The notes beneath the pieces are model-generated. The model ran no database searches. It was not told the origin of the DNA and was given only the letters and a program-made list of their open reading frames with translations. Of a stretch of DNA of 49,020 nucleotides, positions 1 to 8,055 are shown one piece after another. The stretch spans positions 1 to 49,020 of the forward strand of contig NZ_CP032747.1 in the NCBI RefSeq assembly GCF_003641145.1, given 5' to 3'. The position numbers and the translations under genes are program-made. Each line of letters starts with the position of its first letter. Position 1 is the stretch's first letter. Source of the stretch: Lactiplantibacillus paraplantarum. GTDB lineage: Bacteria > Bacillota > Bacilli > Lactobacillales > Lactobacillaceae.

Positions 1-446
1 GGCCGGTGCGATTTTTAAAGCCCTAGGGGACAAGCTGGGGTCTAAATCCAAGGGGACACGTTTGCCAGTGCGACTTCAATAAGTCTGGCTATACCACAAC
101 AAGGTCATCTGTACGGCTGGGTGGTGAATGGTGAGCGCGACCATTAACGGCGCGGGTGGTAAAACGAAGCTTCGGCTTGGTGCCACTGATTAGTTGGCGA
201 TCGAACAAAAATAAATACGTATTGCCAACGCCTACTAGGGCGTTTTTTAGTAGGTTAAACCGAAAACGTAGGTTTATAATGAGTGGTGGTAGCAATACCG
301 CAATTGTACAGACAAGCGACGGGCGTTAACGACCGACGAACTAAAGGGAAACTTTTAGTAGTAGAATTGTACTCTGGTTCAGTTATTCCAAATAGCTGAT
401 TCCAGGGAACAATTCTGCGCTCAAAACGTCACTCCCTCTAAACTGA
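1..446. other. Gene-poor region at left edge
   Basis: I see no convincing protein gene here. The only reading frame of any length (89-295, minus strand) has no ribosome binding site and no family resemblance. The stretch is rich in short hairpins, including an AAGC-TTCG-GCTT tetraloop hairpin near 164-175 and the terminator at 227-250. It precedes a RepA remnant, so it may be decayed replication or copy-control sequence, but that is inference. Confidence 0.4.
227..250 (+). terminator. Rho-independent terminator
   Basis: AACGCC (227-232) and GGCGTT (239-244) form a 6-bp stem around TACTAG and run directly into a T tract (243-248). This is a classical small intrinsic terminator on the plus strand. 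The transcript it ends would start in the gene-poor region upstream, which could be a small RNA. Confidence 0.6.
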
Positions 447-779
447 ATGGAAAACCGTAACCCGTCAAGTCAAATTCCAAAGAAAAAAAGAAAGTTGGTG
501 GAATTGTTGGAATGTAAGGATTACATTGTTCCATTGAATCCAGATGTGATCGTTAAGAAGACAATCTATCGGAGTTCTGCAAGAATTACTGATCGACAAA
601 GGAACCAAGTGAAGAGAGTTTTGCGTAGTCAAGGGTATCAGGGAAGAATTAGTAGTATTCGATACACTCGGGTAAATTACAAGTATTCATTTAAAGTATC
701 AGTGAAGTATCGGGGAAGTGTTGGCAAATTTTTGGTTAATACAAAGAATGAGACAGTTGAATTTAAGGGAATGGTCTAG
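447..779 (+). CDS. Hypothetical basic protein, 110 aa
   Basis: I do not recognise the family. The protein is small and strongly basic, with a PKKKRK stretch at residues 11-16 and many Arg and Lys residues throughout, which would suit nucleic-acid binding. The second half alternates charged and hydrophobic residues, as in a small beta-rich domain. The frame cannot extend upstream because a TGA sits immediately before the ATG (444-446). I find no Shine-Dalgarno sequence before that ATG, so either translation starts further in or the gene is a remnant. It lies between the gene-poor left edge and a truncated RepA-like gene. Confidence 0.45.
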   Translation: MENRNPSSQIPKKKRKLVELLECKDYIVPLNPDVIVKKTIYRSSARITDRQRNQVKRVLRSQGYQGRISSIRYTRVNYKYSFKVSVKYRGSVGKFLVNTKNETVEFKGMV

Positions 780-955
780 GAGTAATACCAGTAAATTTCA
801 CAAACTTCCTTTCCTCAATTAAAGCCAATCTGCGACCTATACCACTTCCTTTTTGGACAAGCTCACAATCAAAAAAGAACGGAATGTTGTTCCCTCGGTA
901 ATGAATCAGGTTACTTGGGATAAGCCGCCTTATGTGAAGTAGAAATTGGTATACT

Positions 956-992
956 AAAAAAGGCTCCCGGTTTAACACTGGAGGCCTTTTTT
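956..992. terminator. Intrinsic terminator, likely bidirectional
   Basis: AAAAAAGGCTCC (956-967) pairs with GGAGGCCTTTTTT (980-992) with one bulged G. The loop is 12 nt, and there is an A run on one side and a T run on the other. It would end transcription from the upstream hypothetical gene and could also work from the opposite side. Confidence 0.75.
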
Positions 993-1062
993 CTAGGTTA
1001 CATATTTTGAGGATGAATGTTTTTATCTTCGTAGCTTTTACTTGGGTGCTGTAACATGATGA

Positions 1063-1407
1063 ATACTGCTTAGTTTTTGGTGCCGTACCCCGCAACAGAT
1101 GCGTCGCTTCGTTGGTATTATCTTAAATGCTAAGTACCGAGTTGAGAAGGATCATCAGGACATTGGCGTTCTAATTCCACTAGACGACGAAGAACTAAAA
1201 CCTTTGATGACTAAAGCCTTGAGACGCTACTTTAACGTCCTGAGAAGTAATGAGAAGCACATTAAAAACGTTGAGAACTACTTATATGGCACCATGCAAA
1301 ATCTATTTGGCGTTTGGTGGAATAAACAAGCGGCTAGAGAATATGCGGCCAAACACCCCGAAAAAGAAAAGCCGGCCGACAACGACAACAGTGGGTTGTA
1401 CTACTAG
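1063..1407 (+). pseudogene. repA: C-terminal remnant of a RepA-like replication initiator
   Basis: The frame is open from just after a TGA at 1060, and its first coding-looking residues are WCRTPQQMRRFVGIILNAKY, well upstream of the first ATG at 1099. The conserved-looking tail ENYLYGTMQNLFGVWWNKQ resembles, from memory, the C-terminal region of RepA-type initiators of low-GC Gram-positive theta plasmids. No ribosome binding site precedes the ATG. I therefore read this as a 5'-truncated gene rather than a complete 102-residue protein. If so, it cannot initiate replication, and the functional initiator must lie elsewhere. The family assignment rests on recalled similarity and should be treated as moderate. 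Confidence 0.5.
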
Positions 1408-1605
1408 TCATAAAAGACTTCAAAATACTTTCTAAGCGGTTTTAAGACTTACTCACCTCTTTATACTTAAGCTAGATTTAAATGGCTTAAACAGAGGAAT
1501 AGGGGCTTTTAAATAAGTGTCAGAGCTAACCAGGCTAACCAGCTCAAAAGTTCAGCCTTTAGATCAACGCCAAGCTCAAGTGATTTGAGGCCAGGGCTTT
1601 ATCTA

Positions 1606-1634
1606 TTGATAGGGTACTCAAAAGGTAGTATAAT
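1606..1634 (+). promoter_or_regulatory. Promoter of the toxin-antitoxin operon
   Basis: TTGATA (1606-1611) and TATAAT (1629-1634) are separated by 17 bp. A strong AAGGAG ribosome binding site at 1650-1655 follows, ahead of the antitoxin start at 1667. Antitoxins of this class usually repress their own promoter; I could not single out a convincing operator palindrome. Confidence 0.75.
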
Positions 1635-1666
1635 GGTAGTAGTAAAAGAAAGGAGATGAGACAATC

Positions 1667-1948
1667 ATGGCAGTTAAGGAAAAGAAACGGGTCCAAGTCA
1701 AGATTGATAAAGATTTGGCCGATGATACCGAAGCAGTTTTAAGCGAATTGGGCTTAAATCCAACCACGGCCATTAACATGTTTTACAAGCGGATTGTTGC
1801 TAATGGTGCTTTACCTTTTAATGCGTCTTTAAGCGAAGAAGAAAAAGCTAATTTACGCTTTTTAAAGGCGACCGAAGGGACACCAGTTACCGAGTTCAAA
1901 GACGCTAAAGAGGTCGCTGATTGGCTCAACGATCCAGATGAGGACTAA
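1667..1948 (+). CDS. RelB/DinJ-family antitoxin
   Basis: A 93-residue acidic protein with the N-terminal ribbon-helix-helix of RelB/DinJ antitoxins: KRVQVKIDKDLADDTEAVLSE followed by LGLNPTTAINMFYKRIVANGALPF. The N-terminal domain binds operator DNA, and the acidic C-terminal tail (about residues 60-93) would wrap around and neutralise the toxin. It has a consensus promoter and ribosome binding site. Its stop codon overlaps the start of the toxin frame by 11 bases, a translational coupling that keeps antitoxin in excess. RelB/DinJ partners are usually RelE/YafQ toxins; here the downstream gene looks like PemK/MazF, so the pair is a mixed type. On a plasmid its likely role is post-segregational maintenance. 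Confidence 0.85.
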   Translation: MAVKEKKRVQVKIDKDLADDTEAVLSELGLNPTTAINMFYKRIVANGALPFNASLSEEEKANLRFLKATEGTPVTEFKDAKEVADWLNDPDED

Positions 1949-2444
1949 TGACTTAGTCAGCCTATACGTTAGTTTTGTAGAAACTAACGGTGGCAAGTCT
2001 CGGCCAGTTTTAATTCGTCGGGTATCAGAACAGACGGTCGAGGCTTTTAAAATTACTAGTCAGTATGAAAAGAAGTCGGCTTATATCAAGCAACAATATT
2101 ATCCGATTCAAGATTGGCAATCCGCTGGGTTGAAGAAACCTTCCTGGATCGATCTTGGTAATATTTATCGCTTTCCCAAAGCCGGTTTAAACTTTAAAGA
2201 AATCGGTCATTTAAGTAAGCTAGATCAAAATAAAATTTCAGATTTTACACTTGACCTAAAATCAAAAAGAAGAGGTAAGGGTCAAAAGATAATTCAACAG
2301 CGATCAAGTAAAAGGAAGCACAAAGAAAGTAAAGCAGAGCTTACACAAAGAATTCAAAAACAGTTAAAAGACTTTGCTAAACACAATCCAGAAATTAAGC
2401 CAAAAAACAATCCTGAAAATAAAAACGATCGGCCTAGTTATTAG
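1938..2444 (+). CDS. PemK/MazF-like toxin with basic C-terminal extension
   Basis: A 168-residue protein. The first ~105 residues resemble the PemK/MazF endoribonuclease fold: an N-terminal strand (DLVSLYVSF), the GKSRPVLIRRV element that aligns with the usual G-K-x-RPVLV segment, a second strand pair (EAFKITSQ), and a later WIDLGNIYRF strand. The tail from about residue 107 is very rich in Lys, Arg, Asn and Gln, lacks hydrophobic residues, and looks disordered and RNA-binding. MazF proteins are normally 110-120 residues, so this extension is unusual. The gene overlaps the antitoxin by 11 bases, and no separate ribosome binding site is evident. The expected action is sequence-specific mRNA cleavage when the antitoxin is lost. 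Confidence 0.7.
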   Translation: MRTNDLVSLYVSFVETNGGKSRPVLIRRVSEQTVEAFKITSQYEKKSAYIKQQYYPIQDWQSAGLKKPSWIDLGNIYRFPKAGLNFKEIGHLSKLDQNKISDFTLDLKSKRRGKGQKIIQQRSSKRKHKESKAELTQRIQKQLKDFAKHNPEIKPKNNPENKNDRPSY

Positions 2445-2712
2445 GTTGATCGTTTTTGAATTTATTCGGCTTATGGGCATTAACATAACCGGCAAATGTT
2501 TTTAAAAGCTCTTCGGTTTGTTCAACCGAGAGATTATCAGCTTGAAAGTATTTTTCGAGCAAAGCCCCTTTTTGAATTAATCGGCGAGAACGGGCTTTGC
2601 GGGCTTGCCGATTTTCATAGTATTTAGATTGCCGCAATTGAAAATCTTCCCGCTCAATTTTTTGCTTTAAACGTGCTTGTTGCTCAACTAGTTTTTCATA
2701 TTGATTAGGCAT
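2434..2712 (-). CDS. Small coiled-coil protein of the mobilization region
   Basis: A 92-residue, highly charged protein. Residues 3-45 look like a long amphipathic helix rich in Glu, Arg, Lys and Gln, followed by a short helical C-terminal segment (SVEQTEELLKTFAGYV). I chose the ATG at 2712 because AGGTGG lies about 8 bases upstream; the longer starts at 2724 and 2718 overlap or crowd that site. Small proteins of this type commonly sit beside MobQ relaxases in lactobacillus plasmids and are annotated as DUF3847-like or relaxosome accessory proteins. That assignment is by context and composition only. It converges on the toxin gene, with an 11-base overlap at the 3' ends. Confidence 0.6.
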   Translation of the reverse strand: MPNQYEKLVEQQARLKQKIEREDFQLRQSKYYENRQARKARSRRLIQKGALLEKYFQADNLSVEQTEELLKTFAGYVNAHKPNKFKNDQPNN

Positions 2713-2731
2713 AGTCATTACCACCTAACTA

Positions 2732-2941
2732 TTATTGGTTATTTTGATCTTGATTTAAAAAAACGGCAATTTTTTTAGCAATCATTTTAATTTGTGTAGT
2801 GGTCAGTGTTGCATAATCTAAGTTGGCCGATTTAATGATTTGCTTACCGAGGCTTTGTTCAATTTTATTTTTTTCATCTTTGATCTTTTGATTAATCTGT
2901 TTTAATTTAGATTCTTGTTTTTCTAAGTTACTTTGAGACAT
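2732..2941 (-). CDS. Small coiled-coil protein, possible relaxosome accessory factor
   Basis: A 69-residue protein whose first ~35 residues are a Lys/Glu/Gln-rich heptad-like helix (LEKQESKLKQINQKIKDEKN). A short mixed segment ending in FLNQDQNNQ follows. The start at 2941 is preceded by GGAGGG at good spacing; a longer frame from 2974 would place this ribosome binding site inside the gene. It is divergent from the relaxase, with the oriT in the 270 bp between them, and 19 bp upstream of the next small gene, probably in one operon. Such placement fits a MobC-like or oriT-binding helper, but I see no defined domain. Confidence 0.6.
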   Translation of the reverse strand: MSQSNLEKQESKLKQINQKIKDEKNKIEQSLGKQIIKSANLDYATLTTTQIKMIAKKIAVFLNQDQNNQ

Positions 2942-3091
2942 AATGATCCCTCCAATCGTATTAAAAATAATCACCGAAACTATATCATACAGAGAACGTT
3001 AGGTCAAAGGATAAAAGTTGAAATAGCGAAGCGGAAGGCATACACTAAGTTAAAGTTAAGAGAATCAGCAGACCGAGTGAAACGAGGTCAA

Positions 3092-3125
3092 TGCGCACTT
3101 ACACCCCACTAAATTATTGTGGGGT
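3092..3125 (-). other. oriT: oriT: MobQ-type nic site with adjacent inverted repeat
   Basis: Read on the minus strand, a perfect 7-bp inverted repeat (ACCCCAC, 3119-3125, and GTGGGGT, 3103-3109, with a 9-nt loop) is followed directly by TAAGTGCGC (3093-3101). The core TAAGTGCG is the nick region of RSF1010/MobQ origins, where cleavage follows that core, and the repeat-then-nic arrangement is also that of RSF1010. It lies about 90 bp upstream of the MobQ relaxase. Together these make the assignment strong, and the plasmid should be mobilizable by a helper element. Confidence 0.85.
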
Positions 3126-3211
3126 AAATCGTGATAAAATCCTGTATTAGAAGTCGCCGATGGCGACAACAAAGTCAAAATCCATAGAATCAAAGGGAGG
3201 CGGTGACTGAC

Positions 3212-5275
3212 ATGGCAATCTTTCATATGAGTTTTAGTAATATTAGTGCTGGTAAAGGACGCAGCGCCATTGCCAGTGCCGCTTATCGAAGTGGTGAAAA
3301 ATTATTTGATGATAAGGAAGGTCGCCACTATTTCTATGCCCGGTCTGTCATGCCAGAGAGTTTTATTTTAACTCCTAAAAATGCGCCATCATGGGCGAGT
3401 GATCGAGAACAATTATGGAATGAGGTCGAAAGAAAAGATCGACGAGCAAATTCGCGGTACGCGAAAGAGTTTAATGTAGCTTTACCAGTTGAACTAATCG
3501 AAGATGAACAGAAAGAATTATTGACAAAATATGTTCAAGAAAATTTTGTTAATGAGGGCATGGTAGCCGATGTGGCAATTCATCGCGATCACCCAGATAA
3601 TCCGCATGCCCATGTGATGTTAACTAACCGGCCATTTAACCCAGATGGAACATGGGGAATTAAGAGCAAAAAGCAATATATTTTAGATAAGAATGGCAAT
3701 AAAACATATACCAGAACTAGCAAGTACCCTAAGAGTAGAAAGATACTGATGGTCAATTGGGATAAGAAAGAAAAAATAATTGAATGGCGTCATAATTGGG
3801 CAGTTAGTGTCAATCAGGTTTTAGAGCAAAAAAATATTCCCGATCGGATCAGTGAAAAATCATTTACTGAGCAGGGAATAGATGATAAACCAACTCAACA
3901 TGAGGGAATCAATAGCAAGCGGCATGAAAGAAAAGAATTTAACCAACAAGTAAAGAACTATCGCAAGGCCAAAGCCAGTTATAAAAACAATCAAGAAAAA
4001 GTAATCAATAGAGGTCATTTAGATAGTCTAAGCAAACATTTATCGTTTAATGAAAAACGGGTGGTCAATGAGTTAAGTCATGAACTGAAAACTTATATCA
4101 GTTTAGAGAGCTTAGATGATAAACGGCGCATGCTATTTAATTGGAAAAATAGCACCTTAATTAAACATGCAGTTGGTGAAGATGTGACTAAAGAATTATT
4201 GACAATTAACCAACAAGAAAGCTCATTAAAAAAGGCAGATGAACTCTTAAACAAAGTGGTCGATCGTACCACGAAAAAACTTTATCCAGAGCTTAATTTT
4301 GAACAGACCACGCAAGCTGAAAGACGAGAATTAATTAAGGAAACCGATAGCGAACAAACAGTTTTCAAGGGTAGTGAATTAAACGAACGTTTAATGAACA
4401 TTCGTGATGATTTGTTGACCCAACAATTATTGACCTTTACCAAACGGCCATACGTTGGCTGGAAGTTATTAATGCAACAAGAAAAGGAAGTCAAAATCGA
4501 ACTGAAATATACGCTGATGATTCATGACGATAACTTAGAAAGTCTAGAACACGTCGATCAAGGGTTACTAGAGAAATATTCACCAACCGAACAGCAAAAG
4601 ATTACTCGCGCAGTCAAAGATCTACGGGCAATCATGGCCGTTAAGCAAGTCATTAAAACGCAATACCATGAAGTATTGAAAAGGGCCTTTCCCAAAGGTG
4701 ATTTAGATGGATTGCCATTGATTAAACAGGAACAAGCCTATACAGCCGTGATGTACTATGATCCTGTTTTAAAGCCATTTCAGGCCGAAACGATTGAACA
4801 GTGGCAAGCAAATCCACCACAGGTGTTCAGTCCCCAAGAACATCAACAAGGACTAGCTTATTTATCGGGACAGCTTAGCTTAGATCAGTTAGAGAATCAT
4901 CACTTACAACGGGTTTTAAAGCATGACGGCACTAAACAACTCTTTTTGGGTGAATGTAAAGTCGATCCAACGATTAAGAACAGTCAGATCGAGAAAATCC
5001 AAAAACAGTTAAAAGGGCAACAAGCCAAGGACGACCAGTACAGAAAAGCAAATATCGGACGTTATCAACCACTGAACTACAAGCCAGTTAGTCCAGATTA
5101 TTACTTAAAGACGGCCTTTAGTAACGCAATCATGACCGCCCTATATGCCCGTGATGAAGATTACCAACGGCAAAAACAGGCGCAAGGTTTAAAGGAGACT
5201 GAGTGGGAAATGACGAAAAAGCAACGGCAACACCAAACTCGAAACCGGCATGAAGATGGGGGCATGCACTTGTAA
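3212..5275 (+). CDS. mobA: MobQ-family relaxase (MobA/MobL)
   Basis: A 687-residue mobilization relaxase that would nick at the adjacent oriT and pilot the transferred strand. The N-terminal relaxase domain starts [20 protein letters not shown] and carries the candidate catalytic Tyr25 in the AAYRSGE motif. The metal-binding motif [14 protein letters not shown] has His124, His132 and His134, diagnostic of the MobA/MobL (MobQ) family. The remaining ~480 residues are helical and charged, with no obvious helicase or primase motif. I chose the ATG at 3212, 11 bases after GGGAGG; the GTG at 3203 would be only 2 bases away. No type IV secretion genes are in the window, so transfer depends on a helper. 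An IS30 element inserted about 60 bp downstream of the stop. Confidence 0.9.
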   Translation: MAIFHMSFSNISAGKGRSAIASAAYRSGEKLFDDKEGRHYFYARSVMPESFILTPKNAPSWASDREQLWNEVERKDRRANSRYAKEFNVALPVELIEDEQKELLTKYVQENFVNEGMVADVAIHRDHPDNPHAHVMLTNRPFNPDGTWGIKSKKQYILDKNGNKTYTRTSKYPKSRKILMVNWDKKEKIIEWRHNWAVSVNQVLEQKNIPDRISEKSFTEQGIDDKPTQHEGINSKRHERKEFNQQVKNYRKAKASYKNNQEKVINRGHLDSLSKHLSFNEKRVVNELSHELKTYISLESLDDKRRMLFNWKNSTLIKHAVGEDVTKELLTINQQESSLKKADELLNKVVDRTTKKLYPELNFEQTTQAERRELIKETDSEQTVFKGSELNERLMNIRDDLLTQQLLTFTKRPYVGWKLLMQQEKEVKIELKYTLMIHDDNLESLEHVDQGLLEKYSPTEQQKITRAVKDLRAIMAVKQVIKTQYHEVLKRAFPKGDLDGLPLIKQEQAYTAVMYYDPVLKPFQAETIEQWQANPPQVFSPQEHQQGLAYLSGQLSLDQLENHHLQRVLKHDGTKQLFLGECKVDPTIKNSQIEKIQKQLKGQQAKDDQYRKANIGRYQPLNYKPVSPDYYLKTAFSNAIMTALYARDEDYQRQKQAQGLKETEWEMTKKQRQHQTRNRHEDGGMHL

Positions 5276-5371
5276 TCAAAAAATTAGCGACTGGTTAATT
5301 GGTATGAATGGTAGCCCATAATGTATTTTATATTGCCCGGTTTGTAAAATTAAGTTAGAAATTTAAAAAGC

Positions 5372-5420
5372 CATTTGTGATAGACTTTTGAGTGTCAAAA
5401 TCAAAAGTCTATCACAAATG
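5372..5420 (+). promoter_or_regulatory. Hairpin burying the transposase start codon
   Basis: 5372-5391 and 5401-5420 are a perfect 20-bp inverted repeat with a 9-nt loop. The right arm contains the likely ATG (5418-5420). Any transcript entering the element from outside would fold here and hide the start, a known way for IS elements to avoid activation by read-through. Confidence 0.75.
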
Positions 5421-6383
5421 ACCTATACTCATCTTACTATAGACGAACTTGCCACAATTTATTCTTTTTGGAAACTCGGTAAAAAGGCTTATCTAGTGGC
5501 CCCAGCGCTCCATCGGAGTGCTGAAACTGTGTATCGTATTTATCGGTTTCTTGACGCTGGCGGTACGATTATTGATTACCAATGCCACTATCGAAAGCAT
5601 AAACAACATTGTGGGCGTAAACCAATTCAACTACGCCCTGATGAACTGGCCTATATTCAAGCCAAAACTCAAGCTGGTTGGCAACCAGATACCATTATTA
5701 ATCGCCAAGAACGAGCTTTCAGCTGTGGGGTTCGAACCCTTTACCGCCTTTTCAAACGCGGTGTTTTGGGGTTGTCGACCAAAGATTTACCGATGCACGG
5801 CAAACGGCACCCTAATGGTTACATTGAACGCCGTGGGAAAGCGGGTCAATTGGGCAGGGATTTAAAGAATCGTTATCAGGACTATCCTAATTTTAATCAA
5901 GAATTCGGCCATTTAGAAGGTGACACGGTTCAAGGTAAAAACCATCAGGGTGCGGTAACCACGCTGGTTGAACGACAAACTAAGGTCGCAATTGTGCTGA
6001 ATTCGCATACCAAGTCGGCACACGATGTCAACCGTAGTTTAGCAGGATGGCTTTCGAAGCTGCCACGACACCTATTTAAGTCAATTACGTTTGACCATGG
6101 TAAGGAGTTCGCCGGTTGGCGAACCATTGCTAACCAATTTGATTTAAATATTTACTTTGCCGCTGTCGGAGCACCCAATCAACGTGGTTTAAATGAGAAC
6201 ACCAATGGTCTGCTGCGTAAAGATGGTTTACGTCACAATCTTATTATGGACCAGCTATCAGATGGATTTGTTCAAGCAGTTGCCAGTCGACGAAACCACA
6301 TCCCACGAAAAAGTTTGGGTTACCAGACACCTCTGGAAGCATTCATCAGTCAGATTACAGATGAACAGTTAAAAAATTTCTAA
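5418..6383 (+). CDS. IS30-family transposase
   Basis: A 321-residue DDE transposase of IS30 type. An N-terminal helix-turn-helix region (HLTIDELATIYSFWKLGKKA) is followed by a second DNA-binding segment around the CGRKP motif. The catalytic core has Asp in GHLEGDTVQGK, Asp in SITFDHGKEF, and Glu in the NQRGLNENTNGLLR block, with LRK following. I use the ATG at 5418; a TTG at 5388 would add 10 residues but has no better ribosome binding site. The start lies in a 20-bp hairpin, which suggests strong translational control. The gene appears intact, so the element may be active. Confidence 0.88.
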   Translation: MTYTHLTIDELATIYSFWKLGKKAYLVAPALHRSAETVYRIYRFLDAGGTIIDYQCHYRKHKQHCGRKPIQLRPDELAYIQAKTQAGWQPDTIINRQERAFSCGVRTLYRLFKRGVLGLSTKDLPMHGKRHPNGYIERRGKAGQLGRDLKNRYQDYPNFNQEFGHLEGDTVQGKNHQGAVTTLVERQTKVAIVLNSHTKSAHDVNRSLAGWLSKLPRHLFKSITFDHGKEFAGWRTIANQFDLNIYFAAVGAPNQRGLNENTNGLLRKDGLRHNLIMDQLSDGFVQAVASRRNHIPRKSLGYQTPLEAFISQITDEQLKNF

Positions 6384-6482
6384 CTTAATTTGACAATTCG
6401 GGTTAGGTTAAGCTGATATATTTCTTTTTAAAAAGATTTACTATGATTTATTACTAGTTGTTCATCAATCGACAAAATTTTT

Positions 6483-6632
6483 GCAAGCGTTTACAAAAGT
6501 GTGCAAACGCTTGCAAAAATGTGCAAGCGTTTGCGAAAATGAAAAATAATGCTATTATTTTAATTGCATTTCAATAAATTCACTAGTAATTATTCAATGT
6601 GCAAACGCCTGCAAAAATGCGCAAGCGCTTGC
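6483..6632 (+). promoter_or_regulatory. Five LacI-type operators upstream of the mal operon
   Basis: Five 12-bp near-palindromes of the form GCAAnCGnnTGC lie at 6483-6494, 6503-6514, 6523-6534, 6601-6612 and 6621-6632. Neighbours are exactly 20 bp apart within each cluster, close to two helical turns, so dimers would sit on one DNA face. They fit a MalR-like LacI-family operator and, with flanking T and A, also fit the CcpA cre consensus TGnAAnCGnWnnCA. The sequence alone cannot separate these. Two operators overlap the -35 boxes, as expected for repression. Confidence 0.8.
6531..6558 (+). promoter_or_regulatory. mal promoter, distal copy
   Basis: TTGCGA (6531-6536), a 16-bp spacer and TATTAT (6553-6558). 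The -35 box overlaps the operator at 6523-6534, so a bound repressor would exclude RNA polymerase. Confidence 0.65.
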
Positions 6633-6656
6633 AAAGATGAAAAATAATGCTATTAT
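6629..6656 (+). promoter_or_regulatory. mal promoter, proximal copy
   Basis: TTGCAA (6629-6634), a 16-bp spacer and TATTAT (6651-6656), overlapping the operator at 6621-6632. It is about 45 bp upstream of the GGAGG ribosome binding site (6696-6700) of the permease gene and is probably the main promoter. Confidence 0.7.
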
Positions 6657-6708
6657 TTTAATTGCATTTCAATAAATTCACTAGTAATTATTCATGGAGG
6701 TCTTTTGT

Positions 6709-8055
6709 ATGGACAAAGAAAAAGGAAAGAAGATGCTACCAACATTAGCCTTTTCGACTTTAATGCTGATGACATTTGGTAACTTAGGAACTTCGATGGC
6801 ATTTGCTTTACAAAGCTCAAATATGGGTCGTATTTTTCAGACCCTCGGTTCAGACCCTACTAAATTAGGATACTTTTTCATCTTACCGCCACTTGCAGGG
6901 ATGATCGTTCAACCACTTGTTGGTTATTTTTCTGATCGGACTTGGATTCCTAAAATTGGACGACGGCTCCCATACTTAATTATTGGGACAATTGTTGCAG
7001 TTGTTGTGATGTGTTTACTGCCCAACTCTGGTTCATTTGGTTTCAAGACGGATACCGCCCTGTGGTTCGGTGCAATCTCCATTTTATTCATGGATCTTTC
7101 CTCTAACATGTCTATGCAACCATTCAAGATGATGATTTCTGATATGGTTAATGATGAACAAAAGGATACCGCTTGGTCTTGGCAGACTATCTGGGGTAAC
7201 ATTGGCTCCGTTGCTGCCAATTTGTTTCCCTTTTTCTTAACCTGGATTGGTGTCACTAACGTTGCGGCCAAGGGCGAATTGCCTGATTCAGTTAAATTTT
7301 CATTCTACCTCGGTACTTTAATTCTTGTTGTTTCATCTTTCTTCACCATTTGGAAGGTTGATGAATATGATCCTGAAACCTATGCTAAGTATCATGGTTT
7401 AAGTGAAGAAGATCACATTAGTGAAAACTTCTTTACCATTGTAAAGAATGCACCAAAAGTCTTCTGGACGTTAGGACTTGTTGAATTCTTTGCTTGGACT
7501 GCCTTCCAATACCTGTGGACCTATGGAACAGGGACGGTTGCAAAGAATATCTGGCATACAACTAACGCTGCCAGTGCTGCTTATCAGGCCGCTGGTAACT
7601 GGTTTGGTGTTTTATCAGCAATCGAAGTTGTCGTCGCTATCATTTGGGGCTTAGTTTTGACAAAGTTGAATGATAAGCTCCGTAAGCCAGCCTACTCATT
7701 TGGAATGTTAGTTGGTGCTCTCGGTTTCTGGGGCTTGTCAGTTGCTCCTACACGGTTCTTATCTGTTATTGCTTTTATTGGTATTGGGATTTCCTGGGTA
7801 ACAATTAACTCAATCCCATTTACTATTTTGACTAATGCCCTTGATGGTAAGCATGATGGTACTTACATGGGCCTGTTCAATTGCTGGATTTGTTTTCCAC
7901 AAATCGTTGCTTCGATTGCCTCGTTTGCTCTTTTCCCGTTATTAGGCAATGATATTCCACACATGTTAACTATGGCTGGTGTTCTTTGCTTTATCGGTAT
8001 CTTTGCGGTTTACGTTGTTAAGGAAACCTCTGTTGAAAAAGGAGATATTGATTAA
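6709..8055 (+). CDS. malT: Maltose permease, MFS (SLC45-like)
   Basis: A 448-residue integral membrane protein with about 12 hydrophobic segments. It has the major-facilitator loop PLVGYFSDRTWIPKIGRRLPY after the second segment, and a later KLRKPAYSFGML loop. The family includes the proton-linked maltose transporters that accompany maltose phosphorylase in lactobacilli. I chose the ATG at 6709 because GGAGG is 8 bases upstream; the frame opens earlier at 6694. It overlaps the next gene by one base (TAATG), so the two are co-transcribed and probably co-translated. Its base composition is more AT-rich than malP, and it differs from the permease remnant at 9859-10386. The two halves of this operon therefore had different origins. 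Confidence 0.85.
   Translation: MDKEKGKKMLPTLAFSTLMLMTFGNLGTSMAFALQSSNMGRIFQTLGSDPTKLGYFFILPPLAGMIVQPLVGYFSDRTWIPKIGRRLPYLIIGTIVAVVVMCLLPNSGSFGFKTDTALWFGAISILFMDLSSNMSMQPFKMMISDMVNDEQKDTAWSWQTIWGNIGSVAANLFPFFLTWIGVTNVAAKGELPDSVKFSFYLGTLILVVSSFFTIWKVDEYDPETYAKYHGLSEEDHISENFFTIVKNAPKVFWTLGLVEFFAWTAFQYLWTYGTGTVAKNIWHTTNAASAAYQAAGNWFGVLSAIEVVVAIIWGLVLTKLNDKLRKPAYSFGMLVGALGFWGLSVAPTRFLSVIAFIGIGISWVTINSIPFTILTNALDGKHDGTYMGLFNCWICFPQIVASIASFALFPLLGNDIPHMLTMAGVLCFIGIFAVYVVKETSVEKGDID

Larger units (their letters stand above)
5336..6402 (+). mobile_element. IS30-family insertion sequence (type 1)
   Basis: Ends are defined by imperfect 29-bp inverted repeats at 5336-5364 and 6374-6402 (26 of 29 matching; core AAATTAAGTTAGAAATTT). 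Inside is one transposase gene. I could not find a convincing target duplication. It separates the relaxase from the maltose operon. It differs in ends and protein from the two other IS30-type elements in this window. Confidence 0.85.
6501..6694 (+). repeat. 98-bp tandem duplication of the mal promoter region
   Basis: 6501-6596 and 6599-6694 are near-identical copies at a 98-bp offset. The 56 bases 6541-6596 and 6639-6694 are identical, and differences are confined to the operator half. Each copy contains a pair of LacI-type operators and a complete promoter. The duplication doubles both promoter and operators. Confidence 0.9.
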
